From Verrucomicrobiota bacterium (GTDB lineage: Bacteria; Verrucomicrobiota; Verrucomicrobiia; Verrucomicrobiales; DEV007): 64,000 nucleotides of DNA. The stretch is from contig JAGWVU010000014.1 in the NCBI GenBank assembly GCA_018970725.1, positions 1 to 64,000 of the forward strand. The letters run 5' to 3'. The number at the start of each line of letters is the position of its first letter. Within the stretch, counting starts at the first letter, position 1. Shown here piece after piece: positions 1-7,160 of the stretch. A program made the position numbers and the translations under genes. Below the pieces are notes generated by a model. The model ran no database searches. It saw only the letters and a list, made by a program, of their open reading frames with translations, and was not told the origin of the DNA.

Positions 1-758
1 GGTTCGACGACGACGTTGCCGCTCTGTGTGTGCAGATGGCGAACAGGAAGCTCCTGAGTGTTCTCACTGATAAAAAAAGGATCAACGGGCCGGACTTCGT
101 GCTGATTGACGAAAAGCTTTAGCCTCGCTTGATTCTCTAGCATCCGATGAAACACAAGAGCGAGGTGCCGGTCGACCTCCTCGCATCGGGTCAGGAAAAG
201 ATCGCGATCCCCCGAACGGTCCGCTTCAAAGCCGCGCACCACACGGTCCATGCTTTGCCAGAGCACACACGTTCCGCTCGTCAAATTCTCCAATCGACTG
301 AAGTGCTTTTCGGAATCGGGCTTGGCCTCGAGCAAAACCTGCCACTGGTCAACACGGGCCAAGTGGTCGAGGTCCCACCGACGAATTACGGGGGGGCGCC
401 CCTTCTCCTTAGTGCGGACCGTTAGACATCGGCACTGAGAAAACGAGGATGTCTTGAGCCCAAGTCCAAATCGACCGAGGTCGTGCGCCCCCCGCTTCTC
501 CCCGGGATGACGGCTGCCCAGGCGCATCGCGTCGCGCAGTCGCGCCTCGGACATACCAGCGCCGTCATCTGTGATGGAAATGCTTGAATCCGCCCCCTCC
601 CATCTGAAGTCGATCCACACGTTGTGGGCGCCAGCCGAGACACTGTTGTCCACCAAATCCGCAATAGCGGTGCCAAGATCGTAACCGAACGCCCGGAGTG
701 ATTCCGCCAGGACTGAGGCACGTGGCGGATTGTCCTCGGTCAGAGGGGTGGTAGTCAT
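1..758 (-). CDS. GHKL ATPase, MORC/MutL-like (C-terminus beyond window)
   Basis: The frame is open from an ATG at 758 to the left edge, giving 252 residues of an incomplete protein. It shows the three GHKL (Hsp90/MutL/MORC/histidine kinase) nucleotide-binding boxes: an N-box DLVDN at residues 34-38, DDGAGM at 64-69 and GRFGLGLKT at 95-103. There is no phospho-acceptor histidine domain before the ATPase, so it is not a histidine kinase. The start codon overlaps the methyltransferase stop codon as ATGA (758-755), which indicates translational coupling. Bacterial MORC/MutL-like ATPases next to Dcm-type methylases are known from restriction-modification loci, often with a Z1-type helicase and a nuclease. 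I infer that role here; the effector parts would lie outside the window. Confidence 0.8.
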   Translation of the reverse strand, partial: MTTTPLTEDNPPRASVLAESLRAFGYDLGTAIADLVDNSVSAGAHNVWIDFRWEGADSSISITDDGAGMSEARLRDAMRLGSRHPGEKRGAHDLGRFGLGLKTSSFSQCRCLTVRTKEKGRPPVIRRWDLDHLARVDQWQVLLEAKPDSEKHFSRLENLTSGTCVLWQSMDRVVRGFEADRSGDRDLFLTRCEEVDRHLALVFHRMLENQARLKLFVNQHEVRPVDPFFISENTQELPVRHLHTQSGNVVVE

Positions 759-1816
759 TTTGCCTTCACTGCCGGTCCCCGAGAGACACACTTTGACTTA
801 ATGGAGCCTTCCTGTTTGGCCAGCGATGCGGCTTTGGCGCATCCTGCCCCGGTAAGGTGCGAGACGACCGCTTTCATCACCGGAGGACAGACCGCATTTC
901 CGAGCATATGGATTTTATCCCGCCGGGAACCGTGGCTGAGCGCCATACCATTCATGCCCATAGCGATTGCAAGTTCTTCAGGTTGCAGCATTCGCATAAC
1001 ATCTACCCCTTTCTGCTGTTTCACGACGGCAAATCGATCCACTGTAGTGACGGTGCGCAGGGGCCGACTCAGCTTCTGCCACCCCCCCGCGCCGTCACTG
1101 CCATAATAAACAATGAGAAACGGTTTGTGCTTCACTTGCTCCCTTCCTCGTCGAGCTCGTTCAAGTGTAGGCTTGGCCCGCCTGCCGTTATCTACTGGAG
1201 TCCAGGCGTATTGGCCATTCAAGTTGATGAAGCTGCTGGCGGGCAATTGTGGCAAGCAGGGCCTTGGAACTTCGGTGGGTTTACCCTGCCGGTCACAGAG
1301 GAGAAACAGGCGCTCGCGGGACTGTGGAACGCCAAAGTCAGCCGAGTTCAATTTCTGTTCGGTAACGTGGTAGCCTTCGCCCCCCAGTGCTTCGCAAAAT
1401 TCCCTGTAACGGCTCCAATTTTTCATGTTAACAACATTTTCCACGATCACCCAGCGCGGCTTAAAGGCCCTCGCGAACGTTATCACTTGAAAGGCCGTGT
1501 TCTTACTGACATCGCAACGGGCTGCGGCGCCCTTGGCCGGACTGTGGTTCGTGCATTCCGGCGAGGCCATGATCAAATCGATGGGACCAATCTGGGAGAC
1601 CAAGGCCTGGGCATCGCAGTCCTCTAGGCGGCCTTCGAAAAAAGCCGTATTCGGAAAGTTTTCGTGGTGAGTCTTGCCGGCCAATGACCAGCGGTCGAAG
1701 GCAGCCACCACTTCCGCCCCCGCAGCTTTGGCCCCCCAGCTGCTGCCTCCCATGCCGCAAAAGAGATCGATAGCTCGAATGACCGGACTGGGATTTAAGT
1801 TTGCACTAGATTCCAT
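755..1816 (-). CDS. DNA (cytosine-5-)-methyltransferase
   Basis: This 353-aa protein methylates cytosine C5 in DNA using S-adenosylmethionine. Motif I (DLFCGMGG) lies at residues 17-24. Motif IV is the variant SPECTNHS, with the catalytic cysteine at residue 88 in place of the usual PPC context. Motif VI (VENV) is at 125-128, QSRER of motif VIII at 165-169, and a GNAVCPP motif X near residue 307. The segment between motifs VIII and IX should hold the target-recognition region. It is the first gene of a leftward operon with the GHKL ATPase. GC content is visibly lower than in the genes from 2.6 kb on, consistent with transfer. The target sequence cannot be read from the protein. Confidence 0.93.
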   Translation of the reverse strand: MESSANLNPSPVIRAIDLFCGMGGSSWGAKAAGAEVVAAFDRWSLAGKTHHENFPNTAFFEGRLEDCDAQALVSQIGPIDLIMASPECTNHSPAKGAAARCDVSKNTAFQVITFARAFKPRWVIVENVVNMKNWSRYREFCEALGGEGYHVTEQKLNSADFGVPQSRERLFLLCDRQGKPTEVPRPCLPQLPASSFINLNGQYAWTPVDNGRRAKPTLERARRGREQVKHKPFLIVYYGSDGAGGWQKLSRPLRTVTTVDRFAVVKQQKGVDVMRMLQPEELAIAMGMNGMALSHGSRRDKIHMLGNAVCPPVMKAVVSHLTGAGCAKAASLAKQEGSIKSKCVSRGPAVKAK

Positions 1817-2206
1817 TCAATGGATGGCGTTTCAACGAGTTGACTCTGTCAGGACACCTAAAGTGACCGACCGTTCCTTGAGACCTAAACCACAAATCGT
1901 GAAATAGTCACGTGTTCTGATGAGGTTGACTACACAATTCGCCTGACTTTCGGGCAATCAAACAGTAATCCTGGGCGAGCTGCCACCCTTCTGGCCACTC
2001 GACAGTCAGTTGGGGCCTGGGCTAGAGGCGGCTGATCGGTGCCCGCGCAACTTCTCAACAGCTGGCGGAAGCACAAACTGCCGTTGCGTGGACCAGAGTC
2101 AAGGTGGCGCCCGGAGATTCACCTTACCAAGAACCACCACGAGGAACTCGGATGGACACCAGTTTCTATGTGGATGTATGAACATTAATCCTTCATCCCG
2201 CTCATC
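1817..2206. other. Intergenic region upstream of the methyltransferase
   Basis: About 390 bp without a convincing gene. It must hold the promoter of the leftward methyltransferase operon, but I found no clear -35/-10 pair. A 49-codon frame from a GTG at 2039 to a TAA at 2188 on the + strand reads like the C-terminal end of a protein rather than a complete gene and may be a decayed remnant. No terminal repeats or integrase fragment are visible. Confidence 0.5.
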
Positions 2207-2473
2207 ATGGTCAAACTCCGTTTCATCTCCCTCGGTTCCGACGACTCCACGCTCATCCTCGATCCCGTGGAGGCACCGTCCGTGCTCGCTGCTCTCGGCC
2301 TCATCGACGCCCAGCTTTGCCGCCTGTGCGGATCATCGGCCACTCTGGGTGATGATCCGCCCTTTGACCTCCTCGCCTGCCTGGCGGCGCTCAAGAAGCC
2401 AGGCGACAGCTTCGAGCACCGGAACGATCTGTTCCCGGATGAGGGATTCGAGCTGATCTTCGAGCCGGAGTGA
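2207..2473 (+). CDS. Small acidic hypothetical protein
   Basis: An 88-aa frame beginning MVKLRFISLGSDD and ending FELIFEPE. The product is acidic, with no signal peptide, transmembrane segment or motif I recognise. Third codon positions are mostly G or C, which favours coding on this strand. No Shine-Dalgarno sequence precedes it. It sits between the methyltransferase operon and tsaC. An antisense frame (2333-2566) is also open and protein-like, so the coding strand is uncertain. If real, it belongs to the accessory segment; no function can be proposed. Confidence 0.35.
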   Translation: MVKLRFISLGSDDSTLILDPVEAPSVLAALGLIDAQLCRLCGSSATLGDDPPFDLLACLAALKKPGDSFEHRNDLFPDEGFELIFEPE

Positions 2474-2549
2474 GGCCGACAGGTTGGCCCCTTCGCCTCG
2501 CTCGCCCTGGCCATGTTCATGACAAAACATGACAACTGGGGCGCGCATC

Positions 2550-2621
2550 CATGCGAAACCTTGCATTCACACCCCCGATCCGGTTTGCAAGGAAGCCCGT
2601 AGGAATGCAGGTTTTCGCATG
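2550..2621. repeat. 72-nt imperfect inverted repeat
   Basis: The arms are 2550-2568 and 2603-2621, each 19 nt, and match as reverse complements at 17 of 19 positions around a 34-nt loop. The left arm begins CATGCGAAA and the right arm ends TTCGCATG. It lies between the low-GC accessory stretch and the tsaC gene. No T-run follows, so it is not an obvious intrinsic terminator. It could be a REP- or MITE-like element or a scar of insertion. I saw no second copy in the window. Confidence 0.6.
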
Positions 2622-2674
2622 AAGCAACCTGTGCGTCCGGACCTGTGGTCCGATCGCATTTCTCTGCGGCCGGA

Positions 2675-3736
2675 TCATGGATCCAGCTTACGGGCCGAGG
2701 CGCGGCGGAGGCGGTCCATGATGGCTTGGCCGAGGCCGACTTCGGTGACGGGTTCCGCGATGATTTCGTCGATGCCGAGGCGATCGAGTTGGCGGAGGAG
2801 GAAAAAGAAGCGGACGGCGGCTTCGGGCAGTTTGCCGGCGCCGGGGCTGAGGATGGCGATTTCCTCCCAGTCATGGCGGTCGACGAAGCCGTCCTTGGGA
2901 TCCCCGCGGTAGCTGAGGAGGGCGTAGCGTTTGCCGGGGGCCGGGAGGAAGTCTTCGGGGCGATGGAGAAGCCGCAGGGGGGTGGCCGGGGCGTAATGGC
3001 TGGCGAGCATGCCGGGAGCTTCCGGGTTGGGAGCGGGGCTTTCGGCCGGCCGGGGCGGCCTGGGTTTGACGATTTTGCCGAATTCCTTGAGTTGGTCCGC
3101 GGTGACGGGGCCGGGGCGGAGGATGTGGAAGAGGGGTTTGCCCTTTCCTTCCGGGGCGGGTTCGACGCGCAGAATGGTGGATTCCAAGCCGCAGGAGCAA
3201 GCTCCTCCATCTACAATGAGGGGGATCCGGCCGTTCAGTTCCTCGAGAACGGCGGAGGCGGAGGTGGGGCTAATGCGACCGAAGCGGTTGGCGCTGGGGG
3301 CGGCGATGGGGCGTTCGAGGCCGCGGACGATCCGGGAGAAGATGGGATGGGCGCTGACCCGCACGGCCACGGTGGGCAGGCCGGCGGTGACGAGATCGGG
3401 AACGACCGGTTGTTTGGGGAGAATCAGGGTGAGGGGGCCGGGCCAGAATTCCTGGGTGAGCCGGTTGATCTCCTTTTCGATTTCCCCGGGCACGGCGGCC
3501 ACGGTGGCGAGGGCGTCCGCCCGGCGGATATGGACGATCAGGGGGTCGAAGAGCGGCCGTTCCTTGGTGGCGAAGATTCTGGCGACCGCTTCCGGGTTGA
3601 GGGCGTCCGCCGCCAGGCCGTAAACCGTTTCGGTGGGCAGGGCCACGACTTCGCCGTTCCGGAGGCGTGCGATGGCCTGGTTCACGGCTTCCTTGGCGAG
3701 TTCAGAGGAGTCGGTGGGCAGGATCAGGGTCTCCAT
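2675..3736 (-). CDS. tsaC: L-threonylcarbamoyladenylate synthase (Sua5/TsaC type)
   Basis: This 353-aa cytoplasmic enzyme makes threonylcarbamoyl-AMP from threonine, bicarbonate and ATP, the first step of t6A modification at position 37 of ANN-decoding tRNAs. The N-terminal YrdC domain carries LPTETVYGLAADA, KERPLFDPLIVH and the SAN motif in APSANRFG. The C-terminal Sua5 domain follows, with its conserved linker visible as PGMLASHYAP. The length fits the two-domain Sua5 form rather than the short TsaC form. It is divergent from aroK across an 89-bp gap. Confidence 0.93.
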   Translation of the reverse strand: METLILPTDSSELAKEAVNQAIARLRNGEVVALPTETVYGLAADALNPEAVARIFATKERPLFDPLIVHIRRADALATVAAVPGEIEKEINRLTQEFWPGPLTLILPKQPVVPDLVTAGLPTVAVRVSAHPIFSRIVRGLERPIAAPSANRFGRISPTSASAVLEELNGRIPLIVDGGACSCGLESTILRVEPAPEGKGKPLFHILRPGPVTADQLKEFGKIVKPRPPRPAESPAPNPEAPGMLASHYAPATPLRLLHRPEDFLPAPGKRYALLSYRGDPKDGFVDRHDWEEIAILSPGAGKLPEAAVRFFFLLRQLDRLGIDEIIAEPVTEVGLGQAIMDRLRRASARKLDP

Positions 3737-3748
3737 GAAGGCGGAACG

Positions 3749-3776
3749 TTGCGTGCGGGCGAGGACTCCGTATGGT
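3749..3776 (+). promoter_or_regulatory. Predicted sigma70-like promoter of aroK-queG
   Basis: TTGCGT (3749-3754), a 16-bp spacer and TATGGT (3771-3776). Transcription would start near 3783, leaving a leader of about 43 nt with the GGAAG ribosome site of aroK. An upstream in-frame ATG at 3772 would lie inside the -10 element, which argues against it as the start. Confidence 0.5.
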
Positions 3777-3825
3777 CCAAGAACCGGGGGCGCTTGGCAA
3801 GAGGCAAGCCCGGGAAGATCCAGAC

Positions 3826-4344
3826 ATGGAAGGCAACGTCATTCTCATTGGGTTCATGGGGGCGGGAAAGAGCACCGTCGGCAAGCTTTTGGCGCGGGCT
3901 CTCGGCCATGAGTTCGTGGACACGGACGCCCGGATCGAGGCCGATGCGGGCAGGACCATCCCCGAAATTTTCGCTGCGGAGGGGGAGCCGGGATTCCGGG
4001 ACCTCGAATCCGCGGCGCTCCGGGAGGTGCTCCGGGGCGGTCCCCGGGTCATTTCCACCGGCGGAGGTGTGGTCTTGCGGCCGGAGAACCGGGAGGCGAT
4101 CCGCAGGGGCGGGCATTGTGTATGGCTGGCAGTGGACCCCGCGACCGTGTGGGATCGGGTCCGGCGGGAGACCCATCGTCCGCTTCTCCGGACGCCGGAC
4201 CCCGAGGGCACGATCCGGCGGATGCTCGCCGAGCGGGAACCGGTGTATCGGGAAACCGCGCATTGGTGTCTCGACACCGCGGGTCGTGATCCGGAATCCC
4301 TCGTCCGGGAAATGGTCGACTGGCTCCATGAACGCTCCGCCTGA
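3826..4344 (+). CDS. aroK: Shikimate kinase
   Basis: This 172-aa enzyme phosphorylates shikimate at the 3-hydroxyl with ATP in chorismate biosynthesis. The Walker A loop GFMGAGKST is at residues 9-17, the shikimate-binding DTD near 32-34, and the GGG motif (STGGGVV) follows. The start at 3826 is chosen because GGAAG (3813-3817) lies 8 nt upstream and the length is typical; an earlier in-frame ATG at 3772 would add 18 non-homologous residues. The 3' end overlaps queG by 17 nt, so the two are probably co-transcribed. Confidence 0.93.
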   Translation: MEGNVILIGFMGAGKSTVGKLLARALGHEFVDTDARIEADAGRTIPEIFAAEGEPGFRDLESAALREVLRGGPRVISTGGGVVLRPENREAIRRGGHCVWLAVDPATVWDRVRRETHRPLLRTPDPEGTIRRMLAEREPVYRETAHWCLDTAGRDPESLVREMVDWLHERSA

Positions 4345-5362
4345 CTCCCTGCGCCGCTTGATTGATGCGGAGGCCGCCGGGCTTGGGTTCGACGCCTGCC
4401 GGGTGGCCCGGGCCGGGCGGGCGCGTCATGCCGATGACTTTCTCGCGTGGATCGCGGAGGGGCGTCATGCCACGATGGAGTGGCTGGCCCGGAATCCGGA
4501 GCGGCGGGTCGATCCCCGGCAGGTTCTGCCCGGAGCGCGTTCGGTCATCGTTCTCGCCACGAATTATCTGGCGGAAGATCGTCCCGGAGGGCGCGGGCGA
4601 TTTGCCCGTTATGCTTGGGGTGATGATTACCACGAGGTGATCGGAAAGCGGCTGGAACGATTCGATGCGGTTCTTGCGGCGCACGGCGGCACGCAACGGG
4701 TCTACGTGGATACCGGTCCGGTGTTGGAGCGGGATTTCGCGAGTGAGTCCGGGCTGGGGTGGAACGGGAAAAGCACGGTGCAGATCCACCGGCGCCTGGG
4801 AACCTGGTTCTTTTTATCCGTCGTTCTCACCACGCTGGAACTGGAACCGGACGCGATGGAGCCGGATCACTGCGGCAAGTGCCGGCGTTGCATGACGGCC
4901 TGCCCGACGGGGGCGATCACCGAGGCGCGGAAGCTGGATTCCCGCCGCTGCCTCTCCTACCTGACGATCGAGCACCGGGGGTCGATCCCCGAGGAGTTCC
5001 GGGTGGCGCTGGGGGACCGGATTTACGGCTGTGACGATTGCCTCACGGCCTGTCCGTGGAACCGTTTCGCGCGGGCCTCACGCGAGGCTGCGTTTGCCGC
5101 CCGGGAGCATGTGACGGATTGGGATTTGCGGGATTTCCTGGGGTTGGACGAGGAAGGGTTCCGGGCGTTGTTCCGCAAATCCCCGGTGCGGCGCACGAAG
5201 CGCACCGGTTTTTTGCGGAACGTCTGCGTGGCTTTGGGAAACGTGGGGACGGAGGAAGACCTAGCCGCGTTGGAGCGGGCTGCGGCGGATCCGGACGGGA
5301 TCATCGCGGAACACGCGCGATGGGCCATCGGGCGGATCCGGGAGCGGACGAGGGGCGGGTGA
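4328..5362 (+). CDS. queG: Epoxyqueuosine reductase
   Basis: This 344-aa cobalamin- and iron-sulfur-dependent enzyme performs the last step of queuosine synthesis in tRNA. The two [4Fe-4S] sites are clear: CGKCRRCMTACP starting at C182 and CDDCLTACPWN starting at C235. A short HEAT/PBS-lyase-like repeat (NVGTEEDLAAL...AIGRI) ends the protein, as in the usual long QueG form. The ATG lies inside the end of aroK in another frame. The stop is 9 bp from the convergent PfpI-family gene. Confidence 0.93.
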   Translation: MNAPPDSLRRLIDAEAAGLGFDACRVARAGRARHADDFLAWIAEGRHATMEWLARNPERRVDPRQVLPGARSVIVLATNYLAEDRPGGRGRFARYAWGDDYHEVIGKRLERFDAVLAAHGGTQRVYVDTGPVLERDFASESGLGWNGKSTVQIHRRLGTWFFLSVVLTTLELEPDAMEPDHCGKCRRCMTACPTGAITEARKLDSRRCLSYLTIEHRGSIPEEFRVALGDRIYGCDDCLTACPWNRFARASREAAFAAREHVTDWDLRDFLGLDEEGFRALFRKSPVRRTKRTGFLRNVCVALGNVGTEEDLAALERAAADPDGIIAEHARWAIGRIRERTRGG

Positions 5363-5371
5363 GGCGATTTC

Positions 5372-5941
5372 TCAGACTTCCCGGAGCGCCTCGGCGAGGC
5401 GGGCGAGCCAAGCGGGATGGGCGGGCCAGGCGGGGGCGGTGATGAGGTTGTCATCGACGAGGGCTCCGGTCATCGGGACCTCGACGTAAGTGCCGCCGGC
5501 GGCCCGGATTTCCGGAGCGACGGCCGGGTAGGCGGTGACCCGCCGGTTTTCCAGAACATGGGCGGCGGTGAGGATCTGGACACCGTGGCAGACCGCGGCG
5601 ACCGGTTTGGCGAAGGCGAAGAAGTGGCGGACCAACTCGAGAACTCGCTCGTTGAGACGAAGGTATTCCGGGGCGCGGCCACCGGGGATGACGAGGGCGT
5701 TGTAGTGGGCGGGATCGATCTGGTCGAAGGTGGCGTTGAGGGAGAACTGGTGGCCCGGTTTTTCGGTGTAGGTCTGGTCGCCCTCGAAGTCGTGGATGGC
5801 GGTGCGGATCTTGTCGCCGGCTTGTTTGCCGGGACAAACGGCATCGACCTGATGACCGAGCATGGCGAGAGCTTGAAAGGGGACCATGATTTCGTAATCT
5901 TCAACGAAATCGCCGGCGAGGAGGAGGATGCGCTTGGACAT
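5372..5941 (-). CDS. DJ-1/PfpI family protein
   Basis: A 189-aa flavodoxin-like protein of the DJ-1/PfpI/class I glutamine amidotransferase superfamily. The nucleophile elbow AVCHGVQIL holds the expected cysteine, and an acidic residue in GDFVEDYE fits the usual glutamate partner. The [11 protein letters not shown] segment is typical of the family. Members include chaperone-deglycase enzymes and cysteine peptidases; which activity applies here cannot be decided. No signal peptide. It is convergent with queG with a 9-bp gap. Confidence 0.85.
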   Translation of the reverse strand: MSKRILLLAGDFVEDYEIMVPFQALAMLGHQVDAVCPGKQAGDKIRTAIHDFEGDQTYTEKPGHQFSLNATFDQIDPAHYNALVIPGGRAPEYLRLNERVLELVRHFFAFAKPVAAVCHGVQILTAAHVLENRRVTAYPAVAPEIRAAGGTYVEVPMTGALVDDNLITAPAWPAHPAWLARLAEALREV

Positions 5942-6031
5942 GGGGTCTGGTGGGTCGGGGGCATTCTTCCGCTACGCGCCTCCGGAAGGGAAGACAAGGG
6001 AAAAAGGGCGGTGAGGCGCCGCGCCCGGACG

Positions 6032-6060
6032 TTGACACTCCCCCCGTGCCTCCCTACAAT
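6032..6060 (+). promoter_or_regulatory. Strong sigma70 promoter for a near-leaderless mRNA
   Basis: TTGACA (6032-6037), a 17-bp spacer and TACAAT (6055-6060): six of six and five of six matches to the consensus. The ATG at 6069 is only 8 nt past the -10 element. Transcription would therefore begin within a few bases of the start codon, leaving no room for a ribosome-binding site. Confidence 0.75.
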
Positions 6061-6068
6061 GAACGGGA

Positions 6069-7136
6069 ATGTCTGCCAAGCTCCTCACCGCCCCGGAACG
6101 TGAAGGTTCCACCTTCGGTCTGGCGGTCAGGATTCTGGGGGTGATGGCGGTCGGGACGGTGGTGTGGTATGGGTGGGCGGTCCTGATCCGGTTCGATGGC
6201 CGGGAGAGGGAGGTGGCGGCGGAAGTCCGGGACCGTCCGGTCCAAGCGCCACGGGAGCCGGTGGAAAGGGTGGTGGAATCCGTGACGGTGGACCCGGTGG
6301 TTCCCCTGCCCGCCATGCCCCTGCCGCCGGTGGCCGCCGCTCCCGGAGCGACCGGGATCGTGCCGGCGGAGACCGGGATGAAGGGGATGGCGGTGGAACA
6401 TCCGGCCCACCAGATCCCGAACAAAGTGGCGAGGGAACTGACGGCCAAAGCCTTGCAGATGCGCGAACAGGGGGATACGCAAGGGTGTCTGCAAGCGCTC
6501 AAGGAGGCGGGGGAGCTGCAGAAGGGGCACCCCAAGATCCTCGCGGAGCTGGCCACGACCTATTCGCAGATCGGTCAGGAGGCCAAGGCGGCGGCGCATT
6601 GGGAAATGGTGCACCGGATGGGGCCGGGCGGTGCGGGAACCTATTGGGACCTGGCGGACATGTCGTTGAAGGGTGAGTTGCTTGACGACAACACGCCGGT
6701 GAACGATGCCCTGCGGGTGAGCCGGCATCTGGTGCGGGCGTTGTCCGGAAAGGAAGGGGCGGAACAGCGGATGATCCTGCGGATCCAGATCGAAGCGGTC
6801 GGCAAGGAAGCGGTGGACTACCGCAAGATGTATTTGCAGGTCTATTTTTATGACATGGTCAACGGGTCGAGATTCGAGCAGACCATCGCGGACACGCGGC
6901 CGCAGTATGTGAGCGCCCCCTACGACTGGAAAAACGGTGAGGAGGAGATCATCGAAGTGGAGTATCATCTGCCGGAGTTGAGCGCGGAGCAGGTGGCGCA
7001 ACTGGGGACCCGTTCGTTTTTTGGCTACTTGATCGAGTTGTATTACAATGACGTACTGCAAGATTTGGTGGCGGCTCCCCGCAAGCTGGCGCGTTTTGGT
7101 TCCGCCAGTGCCCCGGTCCGGGAGACCGGTTCTTGA
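6069..7136 (+). CDS. Membrane-anchored TPR-like protein
   Basis: This 355-aa protein has one predicted membrane segment near residues 17-40 (GLAVRILGVMAVGTVVWYG). A Pro/Val-rich linker follows, then a helical TPR-like stretch (LTAKALQMREQGDTQGCLQA onward) and a C-terminal domain of about 180 residues (MYLQVYFYDMVNG...). I do not recognise the C-terminal domain. The topology suggests most of the chain is periplasmic. It leads a run with the pseudokinase-FGE gene (24-nt gap) and the secreted protein at 9332. Function is unknown; scaffolding in the envelope is a guess. Confidence 0.75.
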   Translation: MSAKLLTAPEREGSTFGLAVRILGVMAVGTVVWYGWAVLIRFDGREREVAAEVRDRPVQAPREPVERVVESVTVDPVVPLPAMPLPPVAAAPGATGIVPAETGMKGMAVEHPAHQIPNKVARELTAKALQMREQGDTQGCLQALKEAGELQKGHPKILAELATTYSQIGQEAKAAAHWEMVHRMGPGGAGTYWDLADMSLKGELLDDNTPVNDALRVSRHLVRALSGKEGAEQRMILRIQIEAVGKEAVDYRKMYLQVYFYDMVNGSRFEQTIADTRPQYVSAPYDWKNGEEEIIEVEYHLPELSAEQVAQLGTRSFFGYLIELYYNDVLQDLVAAPRKLARFGSASAPVRETGS

Positions 7137-7160
7137 AGTGGAGTCCCTTGTCGTCCTGCC

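Noticed and set aside
2039-2188. 49-codon plus-strand frame ending MWMYEH
   Set aside because: It has no upstream continuation, no ribosome site and no recognised family; at most a decayed fragment.
2333-2566. 77-aa minus-strand frame with helical sequence
   Set aside because: It is plausible but overlaps the plus-strand frame at 2207 and begins inside the hairpin; evidence is not enough to call it a gene.
1-2640. Insertion sequence or phage ends around the methyltransferase segment
   Set aside because: No transposase, integrase, tRNA or target-site duplication is visible, apart from the single hairpin.
3772-3825. Upstream ATG for aroK
   Set aside because: It overlaps the predicted -10 element and adds residues without family similarity; the ATG at 3826 has a Shine-Dalgarno site.
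2645-4327. Long in-frame extension upstream of QueG
   Set aside because: It runs antisense to tsaC and out of frame with aroK; QueG homology begins at the ATG at 4328.
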